Source: Methylotenera sp. (GTDB lineage: Bacteria > Pseudomonadota > Gammaproteobacteria > Burkholderiales > Methylophilaceae). From it: a stretch of 37,018 bases of DNA. Below the pieces are notes generated by a model. It was not told the origin of the DNA. It saw nothing but the letters and a program-made list of their open reading frames with translations, and made no database searches. The stretch spans positions 1 to 37,018 of the forward strand of contig JANYCB010000080.1 of NCBI GenBank assembly GCA_025360485.1, read 5' to 3'. A program made the translations under genes and the position numbers. Shown here in pieces: positions 7,659-17,569 of this stretch (the first letter of the stretch is position 1; the number at the start of each line of letters is the position of its first letter).

Positions 7659-9356
7659 ATGTCATATCAAGTATTAGCGCGAAAATGGCGCCCAAAATCG
7701 TTCGAAACCCTAGTCGGCCAGCCGCATGTCGTACGTGCGCTAACGAATGCGCTAACCCAACAAAGGCTTCATCATGCCTACTTACTCACTGGTACACGTG
7801 GCGTGGGAAAAACTACGCTTGCGCGCATTTTGGCTAAATCCCTTAACTGCGAAACTGGCATCACGGCTACACCTTGCGGCGTCTGCAATGCCTGCACAGA
7901 AATTGATCGTGGTCGTTTTGTTGATTTATTAGAAGTAGATGCCGCGAGTAATACGCAAGTAGATGCTATGCGTGATCTGCTCGATAATGCGCAATATGCG
8001 CCCACGGTGGGCCGCTTTAAGGTGTACATCATCGATGAAGTACACATGCTATCTAAAAGCGCCTTCAATGCCATGTTGAAAACACTAGAAGAGCCACCAG
8101 CACACGTTAAATTTATTTTAGCCACCACTGACCCACAAAAAGTGCCTGTGACCGTGCTAAGCCGTTGTTTGCAGTTTAATTTACGGCAAATGGCAAGCAC
8201 AACGATTGCTGAGTATTTACAAAGTGTTCTCACACAAGAAAATATTACTTTTGAGCCTGCCGCCATTAACCTGATTGCACGCGCCGCAGCAGGCAGTATG
8301 CGTGATGCGCTTTCGCTGACCGATCAAGCCATTGCTTACGGCAACCAAACCGTGAATGAAGCCGAAGTGCGCAGCATGTTGGGCGCGATTGACCAGAACT
8401 ATTTATATGAAATTATTCAATCACTTATACAAGGTAATGGCGTTGCCTTGATTGAAAAAGCGCAAAGCATGCAAATGCGCAATATTGCATTTGAAGCAGC
8501 ACTGAATGATTTGGCTAATATTTTGCATCAAATTGCCATGTCACAAACTGTACCCGATTCACTCGCCAACGACTTACCCGAACGCGCCATGCTGTTAGAT
8601 TTAGCACAAAAATTATCACCAGAAACTTTGCAGTTATATTATCAAATTGCGTTGCTAGGCCGCAGGGATATAGGCTTAGCACCAGATGAATATGCAGGTT
8701 TTACCATGACTTTACTGCGTATGTTGGCGTTTTCCCCAACTGAAAAAGTGTCAGAAAAAGCTTCAGAAAAAAATACTGAAAAATCAGTGCCAAACACTCA
8801 AGCTGTTGTGCAAAAGATTGAAATCGCTACTGTAACTTCTACACTGACTCAGCCAGTTGAACCAGTTGCACTTAAACAAACAGAATCTGAACCCCTTGAT
8901 TCCATCAAAAATGATGCTCTGGAAGCCGTGCCGATATTGGCTTCCAGCACTGCTATTTCAGACACGTTTTTTGATGGTAATTGGCGAAAATTAGTTGAGC
9001 AAAGCCTCAAATTAGGTTTGGCACGGGCGCTAGCGCAAAACTGCGAGATGATTGCTTATGATGAAACTAGCATTACCTTGCGCGTTGCAGAAAGTCAAAA
9101 ACACTTAATCAGCGCTAGTTATCAAGAAAAATTATCGAGTGCGATTAACGATTATTTTGGTAGAAAAATTCGCTTAAACTTTGAAGTGAATGCGGAAACC
9201 AATGCTGAAATCAATACGCCCGCGAAGCAAAATGCCAACGAAAAAGCAACAGTGCAAGGCAACGCAGAGGCCGCCATTATGAATGATGGCTTTGTACAGG
9301 CTTTAATGAATGATTTTGGCGCAACCATCATCCCAAATAGTATTAAACCCGTTTAA
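7659..9356 (+). CDS. dnaX: DNA polymerase III subunits gamma and tau
   Basis: 565 aa; MSYQVLARKWRPKSFETLVGQPHVVRALTNAL, Walker A GTRGVGKTTLAR, zinc-binding cysteines, DEVHMLSKSAFNAMLKTLEEPP. Confidence 0.98.
   Translation: MSYQVLARKWRPKSFETLVGQPHVVRALTNALTQQRLHHAYLLTGTRGVGKTTLARILAKSLNCETGITATPCGVCNACTEIDRGRFVDLLEVDAASNTQVDAMRDLLDNAQYAPTVGRFKVYIIDEVHMLSKSAFNAMLKTLEEPPAHVKFILATTDPQKVPVTVLSRCLQFNLRQMASTTIAEYLQSVLTQENITFEPAAINLIARAAAGSMRDALSLTDQAIAYGNQTVNEAEVRSMLGAIDQNYLYEIIQSLIQGNGVALIEKAQSMQMRNIAFEAALNDLANILHQIAMSQTVPDSLANDLPERAMLLDLAQKLSPETLQLYYQIALLGRRDIGLAPDEYAGFTMTLLRMLAFSPTEKVSEKASEKNTEKSVPNTQAVVQKIEIATVTSTLTQPVEPVALKQTESEPLDSIKNDALEAVPILASSTAISDTFFDGNWRKLVEQSLKLGLARALAQNCEMIAYDETSITLRVAESQKHLISASYQEKLSSAINDYFGRKIRLNFEVNAETNAEINTPAKQNANEKATVQGNAEAAIMNDGFVQALMNDFGATIIPNSIKPV
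8767..8788 (+). promoter_or_regulatory. Candidate -1 frameshift/slippage site in dnaX (A7 tract plus adjacent hairpin)
   Basis: In-frame codons GAA AAA AAT contain A7 (8767-8773), i.e. heptamer A AAA AAT; the -1 frame reads TAC TGA immediately afterwards; ACTGA-AAAA-TCAGT hairpin at 8775-8788. Confidence 0.55.
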
Positions 9357-9382
9357 TCAATTAAATAGCCAAGGAGAAAAAT

Positions 9383-9691
9383 ATGATGAAAGGTGGCATG
9401 GGCAACATGATGAAACAAGCCCAAATGATGCAAGCTAATATGCAAAAAGCACAGGCCGAACTTGCAGTTACCGAAGTTGAAGGTGTAGCGAGCAATGGCA
9501 TGGTAAAAATCACGATGACCTGCAACAACGCTGTGAAGCGCGTGTTCATTGACGAGGCTGCCATGGACGACCGTGAAACGCTTGAAGATTTGATGTTGAT
9601 TGCTTTAAACGATGCCAGAGCCAAGGCAGAAGCGACTAGCGAGGCGCGCATGAAAGGCATGATGCCAGCTGGTCTTAAACTGCCCTTCTAA
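9383..9691 (+). CDS. YbaB/EbfC family nucleoid-associated protein
   Basis: 102 aa, MMKGGMGNMMKQAQMMQANMQKAQAELA...EVEGVASNGMVKITMTCNNAVKRVFID; located between dnaX and recR. Confidence 0.95.
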   Translation: MMKGGMGNMMKQAQMMQANMQKAQAELAVTEVEGVASNGMVKITMTCNNAVKRVFIDEAAMDDRETLEDLMLIALNDARAKAEATSEARMKGMMPAGLKLPF

Positions 9692-9711
9692 GCTAACATT
9701 TAAATTATCTT

Positions 9712-10308
9712 GTGAAAAATCCGCCTGCCCTAGAGCAACTCATCGATTCGCTGCGCTACTTACCTGGCGTGGGGCCAAAATCGGCCTTGCGCATGGCATA
9801 TTACCTGCTGCAACGCGATAGAAGGGGTGCTAGTAAACTAAGTAAAAGTTTAGAAAATGCGCTGCAGGTGCTTGGCCACTGCACACTATGCAATAATTTC
9901 GCTGAAACCAGCATTTGTGCACTATGCGATTCTGAAAAGCGTGAGTCGTCACAATTATGCGTAGTAGAAATGCCAACAGATTTAATGATGATGGAACAAA
10001 CACAATCTTACGGTGGCATGTATTTCGTGTTGATGGGTCGATTGTCACCATTAGATGGTATTGGCCCAAAAGAAATTAACTTGGATAAACTCATTAAACG
10101 TGCGCAAGATGGTCTTGTGCGTGAAGTGATTTTAGCTACTAATTATACCGTAGAAGGTGAAGCGACTGCACATTACATTAGTGAGCTTCTTAAAACACGC
10201 GGCGTTCTTGTCAGCCGTATTGCGCGTGGCTTGCCGATGGGTGGCGAGATAGAATATGTCGATAGCGGAACGCTAGCGCAATCTATTTTAGAGCGCAGAG
10301 CTGTTTAA
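9712..10308 (+). CDS. recR: Recombination protein RecR (GTG start)
   Basis: 198 aa; [33 protein letters not shown] zinc finger, TOPRIM-like [12 protein letters not shown]...[16 protein letters not shown]. Confidence 0.97.
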   Translation: MKNPPALEQLIDSLRYLPGVGPKSALRMAYYLLQRDRRGASKLSKSLENALQVLGHCTLCNNFAETSICALCDSEKRESSQLCVVEMPTDLMMMEQTQSYGGMYFVLMGRLSPLDGIGPKEINLDKLIKRAQDGLVREVILATNYTVEGEATAHYISELLKTRGVLVSRIARGLPMGGEIEYVDSGTLAQSILERRAV

Positions 10309-10310
10309 AA

Positions 10311-10958
10311 CTAAATCAAATCCAAAAGCGCTTTAGGCTCATCTATTAAGGCATCTGCGCCCCATTCATAGGGTTTGTCAGTAACATCTATATAGCCAAA
10401 CAAGGCTACAACAGTTTTTAAGCCCGCCGCCTTACCTGCCTGAATATCACGTTCCGCGTCACCAACATACAGGCAATGCTGTGGGCTAACGCCAATTTGG
10501 CTACAGGCTAATAATAAAGTCTCTGGCGAAGGTTTTGGTTTTGCCGCATCATCCCCGCTCACTACGCAAACCGCGCGCTTATCCAAACCCATACTTTCTA
10601 TTAAACGTCTTGTAAACCTACCTGGTTTATTGGTGACAACTCCCCATTTTAAACCTTTATTTTCAATGGCTTGCAATAACTCTGCAATGCCCTCTAATAG
10701 CTCAGGACTGCGCATAAAAACGGTATCGTAAATCGCTAAATATTCATCGCGCATGGCAATAAAACTGGCATCACTTGGTGTAATGCCAAAGCCCAATCCA
10801 ATTAAACCACGCGAGCCGTGCGATGCAAACGGGCGTATGGCAGCTTCACTTAATGGTTTTCTACCATGCTGTTTTAGTTGAATATTGAGCGCGTGGCCTA
10901 AATCGGGAGCGGTATCTACAAGTGTCCCGTCAAGGTCGAAAAGTATCGTACTGATCAA
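10311..10958 (-). CDS. gph: Phosphoglycolate phosphatase (HAD family)
   Basis: 215 aa; FDLDGTLVDTAPDLGHALN, VVTNKPGRFT, KPKPSPETLL, YVGDAERDIQAGKAAG. Confidence 0.9.
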   Translation of the reverse strand: MISTILFDLDGTLVDTAPDLGHALNIQLKQHGRKPLSEAAIRPFASHGSRGLIGLGFGITPSDASFIAMRDEYLAIYDTVFMRSPELLEGIAELLQAIENKGLKWGVVTNKPGRFTRRLIESMGLDKRAVCVVSGDDAAKPKPSPETLLLACSQIGVSPQHCLYVGDAERDIQAGKAAGLKTVVALFGYIDVTDKPYEWGADALIDEPKALLDLI

Positions 10959-10960
10959 CT

Positions 10961-11656
10961 CTAGCTCCTAATCATATGCATCATATAATTCACAGAAACA
11001 TCACCACCTAGCCAATAATGCTGCGTGATGGGGTTATAACTCATGCCAATTTGATGATTGAGAGACAGGTCTGCAACCCGCGCCCAACTTGCTAACTCGG
11101 AAGGTTTGATGAATTTTTTATAATCGTGCGTACCGCGCGGCAGCATGTTTAAAATATACTCGGCACCAACCACTGCTAACAAATAGGCCTTTGGGTTGCG
11201 ATTAATCGTCGAAAAAAATACGTGCCCGCCAGGTTTAACTAAAGCCGCGCAAGCGCGAACCACGCTAGCAGGGTCAGGCACGTGTTCTAGCATTTCCAAA
11301 CATGTCACCACATCGAAACTTTCTGGTTGTTCTTCCGCTAATTTTTCGACTGCAATTAAGCGATAATCAACGTCAACCCCGCTTTCTAGGCCGTGCAAAT
11401 GCGCCACTTTCAGCGCCTTTTCGCCTAAATCGATACCTGTTACTTTTGCTCCTTTTTCAGCTATAGATTCGCTCAATATGCCGCCACCGCAGCCTACATC
11501 TAACACAGTCTTGCCATTTAACGAAACCGCTTTATCGATGTAATTTAATCGTAACGGATTAATATCGTGAAGCGGCCTAAATTCACTGGTTTTATCCCAC
11601 CATTTATGCGCTAAGTCACTAAATTTATTAAGTTCTGTAGTATAAAAATTACTCAT
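10961..11656 (-). CDS. ubiG: Bifunctional 3-demethylubiquinone 3-O-methyltransferase/2-polyprenyl-6-hydroxyphenol methylase
   Basis: 231 aa; [46 protein letters not shown]. Confidence 0.96.
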   Translation of the reverse strand: MSNFYTTELNKFSDLAHKWWDKTSEFRPLHDINPLRLNYIDKAVSLNGKTVLDVGCGGGILSESIAEKGAKVTGIDLGEKALKVAHLHGLESGVDVDYRLIAVEKLAEEQPESFDVVTCLEMLEHVPDPASVVRACAALVKPGGHVFFSTINRNPKAYLLAVVGAEYILNMLPRGTHDYKKFIKPSELASWARVADLSLNHQIGMSYNPITQHYWLGGDVSVNYMMHMIRS

Positions 11657-13023
11657 ATTGTTTGCTCGCTTGACCTAAATTGTGCCACTTTATTCTGCCA
11701 CTTATTGATAATATCGCTTAATTCTTGTGGTTCAACATTGCTATAGACACCGTCGCTACTATTCGGTTTGTGATATTTTAAATCGCCATTCACCCACACA
11801 TGGCTAACTTGCTCTCGCCCAGCCACGTACACCAAATGCGAAGCCACATCAAAACAAGGCCGCATGTTCATATCGCTCATTCTCACGGCAGTTAAGTCAG
11901 CCAATTTGCCAGTTTCTATGGAGCCTATTTTGTCATCCAAACCTAAAGCCTTAGCTCCATTGATAGTGGCCATGCGCAAAACTTCATGTGCAGAAACAGC
12001 TGTCGCATTGCCGCTCTGCCCTTTGGCTAGCAATGCAGCTAGGCGCATTTCAGCAAACAAATCTAAGCGATTGTTACTTGCTGCACCATCAGTCCCCAAG
12101 CCAATATTGACGCCATGTTTAGCATATTCAGCAATCGGGGCAATACCAGAAGCTAGCTTTAAATTTGAGCTTGGGCAATGCGCAATACTACAACCATGCT
12201 CGATCAACAATTTAATTTCCGCGTCATCCAAATACACACAATGCGCAAAAGTTAAATTGGGTCCTAATAAACCCAAGTTCGCCAATCGGTTTAACGGCCG
12301 CAAACCATGTGTTTTCTCGCTTTCGCTAATTTCATGTTGCGTTTCATGCATGTGGGTATGCACGCCAATATTCACTTGCTCGGCTAGCGTCATAATGCGC
12401 TGAAACGTCGCGTCTGTAACGGTATAAGGCGCATGCGGCGCAAAACTGAAGCTAATCAACGCTTCGTCACGTAGCGCATCGCGCGCCTCTAAGCCTTGTT
12501 GAATATAGCTTTCCGCATCATTAGCGTAATTAGTGGCAAACTCTAACACCACAAGCCCTAAATTTGCACGCATACCAATTTTTACACACGCCTCGGCAGC
12601 GGCAAGTGGGTGAAAATACATATCATTAAAAGTGGTCATGCCGCCACTTAGCATTTCTGCACATGCCAGCAGCGTGCCATCATGTACAAAATTGAGCGAC
12701 ATCAATTGCGCCTCAGCAGGCCAAATATGCTGCTCCAACCAAGGCATCAGAGGAAGATCATCAGCTAAACCACGCATTAAGTTCATGGCCGCATGTGTGT
12801 GGCAATTAATTAAACCTGGCATTAATACCTGATCATTTAACTGAACAGTTTCGTTGGCTTGATATCGGTCATGCACAGCAGTGATTGCGCAAATGTCAAT
12901 AATGACGCCCGATTGAATAATTACAGCTTGATGTTCTAACAAAGTATTTTGGGGAATAATAGGTAGCAGCCAGCGTGCTTCAATGATTAAATCTGCTTTT
13001 ATCAAATCAACGTTTTTATTCAT
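11653..13023 (-). CDS. TRZ/ATZ-type amidohydrolase, MtaD-like (5-methylthioadenosine/S-adenosylhomocysteine deaminase family)
   Basis: 456 aa; [62 protein letters not shown]. Overlaps ubiG by 4 nt. Confidence 0.9.
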   Translation of the reverse strand: MNKNVDLIKADLIIEARWLLPIIPQNTLLEHQAVIIQSGVIIDICAITAVHDRYQANETVQLNDQVLMPGLINCHTHAAMNLMRGLADDLPLMPWLEQHIWPAEAQLMSLNFVHDGTLLACAEMLSGGMTTFNDMYFHPLAAAEACVKIGMRANLGLVVLEFATNYANDAESYIQQGLEARDALRDEALISFSFAPHAPYTVTDATFQRIMTLAEQVNIGVHTHMHETQHEISESEKTHGLRPLNRLANLGLLGPNLTFAHCVYLDDAEIKLLIEHGCSIAHCPSSNLKLASGIAPIAEYAKHGVNIGLGTDGAASNNRLDLFAEMRLAALLAKGQSGNATAVSAHEVLRMATINGAKALGLDDKIGSIETGKLADLTAVRMSDMNMRPCFDVASHLVYVAGREQVSHVWVNGDLKYHKPNSSDGVYSNVEPQELSDIINKWQNKVAQFRSSEQTI

Positions 13024-13076
13024 TTTGCCATTATAGCGATTTAAAGCACCTTCTATAAAATCCAGACAATAAAAAT

Positions 13077-13092
13077 CCCCGCTTTGGCGGGG
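13077..13092. terminator. Rho-independent terminator downstream of the OmpA-family gene, T/A runs on both sides
   Basis: AATAAAAATCCCCGC-TTTG-GCGGGGTTTTTTATT: GC-rich hairpin with T-runs in both orientations. Confidence 0.85.
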
Positions 13093-13113
13093 TTTTTTAT
13101 TAAGAAATCCGAC

Positions 13114-14226
13114 TTAGTTACAGCCAGTCTCTTTTTGACCTTCGGCCTTGATTGTTACACGACGGTTAGGTTGTAAGCAAGAAATCAGTTTCTTCGTTGC
13201 TTTGTTACCTTTACATTGCACAACAGGCTCAGATTCGCCTTTACCCACAGATGAAATAATGCCTGAATCTACACCTTGAGCAACTAAGTAATCTGCAACT
13301 TGTTTAGCACGACGCTCTGAAAGTTTTTGGTTGTAAGCATCTGAACCAATACGATCAGTGTGACCTGTAACAATCACTGCTTTGATTTCTGGATTAGCTT
13401 TAATTTTAGCAGCCGCTTCATCTAATGCAGCTTTACCTTCAGCTTTTAAGTTTGCTTTATCAAAACCGAACAGTTTTTCTGCACCAACAGTAATCGTATC
13501 CATTTGTGGAGTACATTTTACTGGTTCTGGAACTGGCTCAGGAGCCGGTGCTGGAGCTGGTTCTGGCGCTGGCTCTACTGCAGCGATTGGCGCTGGTTCT
13601 GGCGCTGGCTCAGCCACTACTGGTGCCGGTGCGCCAAAACGAATTAAACCACCTAAATTAAGCAGCGTATTAGCTACTGTGCTAGTGTTGTCAGCAGCAC
13701 CTAATGCTGTTCTGCCAAGAGGAGCACGGCTCCATTGTTCACGCAAATCAGCTTGCAAGCCAATATTGTCGCTGAAGAGATATTGTGCGCCTAAACCAAC
13801 GTTACCCAACCATGATGTTTTGCTCGAAGCACCTGCAGCGCCAGGAAATGAATAATCAACCTTATTACGAGCAGCACCTAAACCAGCCAATAAGAATGGG
13901 CGGAAATTGCTACGACTAAACATGTACAAAGCATCTAAACCCAGTGAAGTTTGTTTATAACGTCCAGAGGAACCTACAATACCTGTATCTTGGCGAGCAG
14001 TGTCATAGCCTAAACCACCTTGTACGTCCCAGCTTTCGCTTAACTCTTTACCTAATTTCAAAAATACGCCTGGGCCATTTTTAGCATTCAAATCGCTATC
14101 TGTATTGACATAGCTAACGCCCGGTAATGCGTACCATGCGCCACGGAACATATCTTCAGCTGAGGCTGTAAAGGCTGTAAGACTGAGTGTTGCTGCAACA
14201 GCAAGACCGACTAATTTCTTATTCAT
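13114..14226 (-). CDS. OmpA-family outer membrane protein
   Basis: Start reassigned to MNKKLVGLAVAATLSLTAFTASAED (signal peptide, AAGGAG upstream) rather than 14256; beta-barrel, Pro/Ala/Glu-rich linker, C-terminal OmpA domain (VIVTGHTDRIGSDAYNQKLSERRAKQVADYL). Confidence 0.92.
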   Translation of the reverse strand: MNKKLVGLAVAATLSLTAFTASAEDMFRGAWYALPGVSYVNTDSDLNAKNGPGVFLKLGKELSESWDVQGGLGYDTARQDTGIVGSSGRYKQTSLGLDALYMFSRSNFRPFLLAGLGAARNKVDYSFPGAAGASSKTSWLGNVGLGAQYLFSDNIGLQADLREQWSRAPLGRTALGAADNTSTVANTLLNLGGLIRFGAPAPVVAEPAPEPAPIAAVEPAPEPAPAPAPEPVPEPVKCTPQMDTITVGAEKLFGFDKANLKAEGKAALDEAAAKIKANPEIKAVIVTGHTDRIGSDAYNQKLSERRAKQVADYLVAQGVDSGIISSVGKGESEPVVQCKGNKATKKLISCLQPNRRVTIKAEGQKETGCN

Positions 14227-14303
14227 TGTAAAAACTCCTTGGTTATCAAACTTCAAACAAACATTAAATCAACTATCCACTCATAAACTATACTTAATCT
14301 AGA

Positions 14304-15032
14304 CTAACTATGCAACGCTAACCGCTTGCTTTCTTGCGCTTTTTCGTTAATTTTGTTGTGTGAGCGCAACATATCTCCAACTTCAATAACCTTGACGCTA
14401 CTTAAATCACTTTTTCGCGATAAGTTTTTACACACCCCACCTCTAAAACCAATGTATGTTGGATTGTATTCTATTAAAAAATCTATATGTTGTGGTCTCA
14501 GCGACCCAGCCAAACCCGATTTTAAATGGTATTGATGACAAGTTTGTGTAAAATTTTGTAATTCGTGCTTAGTTTGCACTTGTAACAAATTTTCCTGCTT
14601 TATTTTCGTGTCTAGCATCGCTCCCCAAAAACCCGCCAGCTTTATTAATTCCAGTAAATTAAAATCGATTGCTTCATCAGCAAAAAATACCGCCACAATT
14701 TTAATACCCCTGCTGACTAAGCTTTGTATAGTCCGCTCAAAATTGTTCGTATAAAAAAGCGGCGATATCGCGATTTTAATCATGTCCACGCCCAATAACG
14801 CGCGCGCTTCAATATCTTGAACTAGTTCAATTAAAGAGCCATGTTGCTCACCTACCGTTGCGCTAACCAATCCACGCCCATTTATAGCTTGTAAAATTCG
14901 TTTTGTTTCTTGTAAATCTAGCGCTCCGAGCGCACCTATGTTGGGATCTTTTAAATCGATAATGTTCACGCCAAGATCAAGCGCCAACATGGCCTCCTCA
15001 ACATTTTTGACGCTAATTAATAACTGCGTCAT
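14304..15032 (-). CDS. mfnB: (5-formylfuran-3-yl)methyl phosphate synthase-like protein (MfnB/DUF556 family)
   Basis: 242 aa; MTQLLISVKNVEEAMLALDLGVNIIDLKDPNIGALGALD...LVSATVGEQHG resembles MfnB; adjacent to other pterin-cofactor genes. Confidence 0.85.
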   Translation of the reverse strand: MTQLLISVKNVEEAMLALDLGVNIIDLKDPNIGALGALDLQETKRILQAINGRGLVSATVGEQHGSLIELVQDIEARALLGVDMIKIAISPLFYTNNFERTIQSLVSRGIKIVAVFFADEAIDFNLLELIKLAGFWGAMLDTKIKQENLLQVQTKHELQNFTQTCHQYHLKSGLAGSLRPQHIDFLIEYNPTYIGFRGGVCKNLSRKSDLSSVKVIEVGDMLRSHNKINEKAQESKRLALHS

Positions 15033-15604
15033 GCTTGATTTTCTCCTAATTGTTCAGCATAAAAATTATCTATTTTTTCCATCAACCAACCCCAGGCTTG
15101 GTTCTCACGTTCGCCAGCAGTTTTATCAATAGCTATTTGCAAATACTGCAACTCTGTCTGAATTTTTTCGCGTGGCAACATGTGCAATCGGCTGGCGAGC
15201 ACCGCTAATTCTAATACTGCAGCTTGCGCACGGTTAAACCCTTGAAAAGACTGATGATTTTCTTCAGTTATTTTTTTCATGACTAACTGTGGCCGTATTT
15301 CGTCTTCACGCACTTCAACCAGCACTAATTCGGCGTGCGATAAACAATCAGAAAGCCTGAAGCCCTTGATTTTATTGGCTTGCGTAAGTTGCCATACTTG
15401 CCGATTGGTAAGTGCGCCAGCGAAAACGCGCACATCATCGGTAAGATTCATTACTGCATTTTTAGTCACGAGAATATTATCCAATGTCCTCGAAGGTTTG
15501 TAAGGTGAAATCACGATGTAGTCATTCTCATGGCGCACACCAAATGGCGTCACATGTGGGTTTCCTGCCAAATCGACACTGATAATAATCGTTTCAAAAA
15601 TCAT
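15029..15604 (-). CDS. DUF447-family protein (probable FMN-binding split barrel), C1-cofactor gene cluster
   Basis: 191 aa; MIFETIIISVDLAGNPHVTPFGVRHENDYIVISPYKPSRTLDNI; 4-nt ATGA overlap with mfnB. Confidence 0.75.
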   Translation of the reverse strand: MIFETIIISVDLAGNPHVTPFGVRHENDYIVISPYKPSRTLDNILVTKNAVMNLTDDVRVFAGALTNRQVWQLTQANKIKGFRLSDCLSHAELVLVEVREDEIRPQLVMKKITEENHQSFQGFNRAQAAVLELAVLASRLHMLPREKIQTELQYLQIAIDKTAGERENQAWGWLMEKIDNFYAEQLGENQA

Positions 15605-15605
15605 A

Positions 15606-17024
15606 TTATATTGGCTTTTTCTTGGCTTGCTTTTCTTTCAAGGAAGCCTCGCGATGACTTTTTCTGTCGTCCGTTTTTTGAACTGCATTTGAAACACCCC
15701 AATTTAATTCCTCATCCTGCACATAACGCTTACCGAGCTGATACGCAATTTGCGCACGCGCCAACTCAACACCAAGGTAAAACGCGTGTGAGGCATCGTT
15801 TTCTACTTTTAAATCCGCATAAAATGCAAATGGATCAATCGCTTGTAGAATTCCATCGCGGTTATATACATGCACCCCAGCATTACTTACCATAATTCTA
15901 AAACTAGGGTCTTTAATTTGACTCGCAATTTCGGCGATTTCGTCAGCATTGTAAGAAAACGGCTTTCTATCATGCAAACCCAGCAAACCATTGCTGTATC
16001 CGCGCGGCAGCCTGTCATCTAGCTTAGCAGCATACATGACACGGCGCGCATTATCTGCTTCTGCAATCGCATTGATAGCATGCGGGCTGACTGAAGTTGC
16101 CAGCACTGCGTTGATATTCAGCTCACTGATTAAGCCAAATAAAATCGCGTTGATGCCTGTGGTATCGGCGTCGGTGAGCTCGGTTAAGTTGCCAATGCCC
16201 ATCATTATTTGTATTTGAGGATATTTTTTGCGCAGTTTGTGATAACGCACGATCGAATTAGCTAGCCCAAAATGTATCGGATCCAATATCGCATCGGCAA
16301 TAAATGGCTTGCCTTTTTTAAGGCAAATTTCAATGGCGCGGTAAAGTGAAGCCAAATTACCCGGTTTGGCAGGAATAAGCACTGGTGCGGCTTCCGTGGC
16401 ATCGGCAATCCACAACGTTTTTTCGGTTAAGCTCAATAAATAGTCTACACCTGCTTTGCCCGCCAGCAAAAGTTCTTCAGTATGCATGGAATCGACACTG
16501 ACTTTAAAGCCTGCCGCTTTCAGTGCTTTAATTGAATCCGCTAAGTGTAAAAATGGCTTGCCTGGCAGGCAACCTAAATCAATGACATTTGCGCCACGCG
16601 CCCTGAATTGATTGGCTTTGACGATAATTTCATCTACTGTTAAATCAGGCGCATCCACAATCTCAGCAAAAATCTGTACGCTGTATCGGCTTAAATCGGG
16701 CGACTTTCCTTGTTGCCCAAAATATTCGGGCAAATCTTTCAAATCCTCCGGCCCGCGCTCAACGGGAATGCCATATTGGCGGTGCAATTGGCTTAAATCG
16801 CCTTGACAAAGCCCAGGTAAAATCATCTTACTGGCGTCACCTGTGTTTTTTAAGCGACGTGCGATCATTTCAGGCGTCATCAAAGCGGCCACAGAAACGC
16901 CCATTTGTTCGACGCGATATTTAAATTGGGGCGTCTTTGGATTGCTTTGCACTTCTTGCAACATCTTATTAAGGCTCTTTTCAGCCAGTTTTCCTGTCAA
17001 AAAAAGTAAACTGTCTTTTTTCAC
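15606..17024 (-). CDS. Dihydropteroate synthase-related protein (DUF6513-type), C1-cofactor gene cluster
   Basis: 472 aa; lower half is TIM-barrel/DHPS-like (RARGANVIDLGCLPGKPF, KVSVDSMHTEELLLAGKAGVDYLLSLTEK, IADAILDPIHFGL, PQIQIMMGIGNLTELTDADT). GTG start overlaps the upstream stop codon. Confidence 0.82.
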   Translation of the reverse strand: MKKDSLLFLTGKLAEKSLNKMLQEVQSNPKTPQFKYRVEQMGVSVAALMTPEMIARRLKNTGDASKMILPGLCQGDLSQLHRQYGIPVERGPEDLKDLPEYFGQQGKSPDLSRYSVQIFAEIVDAPDLTVDEIIVKANQFRARGANVIDLGCLPGKPFLHLADSIKALKAAGFKVSVDSMHTEELLLAGKAGVDYLLSLTEKTLWIADATEAAPVLIPAKPGNLASLYRAIEICLKKGKPFIADAILDPIHFGLANSIVRYHKLRKKYPQIQIMMGIGNLTELTDADTTGINAILFGLISELNINAVLATSVSPHAINAIAEADNARRVMYAAKLDDRLPRGYSNGLLGLHDRKPFSYNADEIAEIASQIKDPSFRIMVSNAGVHVYNRDGILQAIDPFAFYADLKVENDASHAFYLGVELARAQIAYQLGKRYVQDEELNWGVSNAVQKTDDRKSHREASLKEKQAKKKPI

Positions 17025-17560
17025 TTAACTTGATTAAGTCTAGTATGAATAGCGTAAGTTAAAGTTTCAATACTCGCCACCACCTGTGTGGCCTCGAAGC
17101 TAGCTAGCTTTTCCACATTATCTAAATCGATTTTGCGCGGGAACACCTTGACCAGATTGTTTCGTGGCGCTTCAGACTCTAGTTCTGGCGCGGTATCACA
17201 AGCAAACACAATGCTTGGCACGCGTGTTTTTCCAGCTTGTGCAAATAAATTTGAAACTAAACTATCAGAGAATCCGTAAGCCAATTTTGCGATGGTATTA
17301 GAGGTAGCAGGTGCAATAACCAGCGTATGATACTTGCCTTCGTAAAACAGCTCCACAGGCACGCTACTAGCGGTTTTATCTTGATAAATTTTATGGCCAG
17401 TCGCGTCCAATTGCATCTGAAAGCCATATTGCTTAATGATTTCCGCCGCGGCACGACTTAAAAAAATATCTGTGTTTTCTAGCGTTTGCAGAATCTGTAA
17501 AGCTTCGCGCAAATAATGTCCAGAACCAGTGATTGCCCAAGCTAGACGCTGATTTTGCAT
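17021..17560 (-). CDS. Flavoprotein, AfpA/DmrB-like (possible dihydromethanopterin reductase component)
   Basis: 179 aa; MQNQRLAWAITGSGHYLREALQIL...LVIAPATSNTIAKLAYGFSDSLVSNLFAQAGK is characteristic of the flavoprotein fold; contiguous with mfnB-type genes. Confidence 0.75.
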   Translation of the reverse strand: MQNQRLAWAITGSGHYLREALQILQTLENTDIFLSRAAAEIIKQYGFQMQLDATGHKIYQDKTASSVPVELFYEGKYHTLVIAPATSNTIAKLAYGFSDSLVSNLFAQAGKTRVPSIVFACDTAPELESEAPRNNLVKVFPRKIDLDNVEKLASFEATQVVASIETLTYAIHTRLNQVK

Positions 17561-17569
17561 GCTTATCTG

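Noticed and set aside
7778-8266. 162-aa minus-strand ORF inside dnaX
   Set aside because: Shadow ORF of the dnaX coding strand.
11864-12403. 179-aa plus-strand ORF opposite the amidohydrolase
   Set aside because: Shadow ORF; the minus-strand protein has clear catalytic motifs.
13382-13855. 157-aa plus-strand ORF with Gly/Ser/Ala repeats opposite ompA
   Set aside because: Antisense readout of the Pro/Ala/Glu linker, not an independent repetitive protein.
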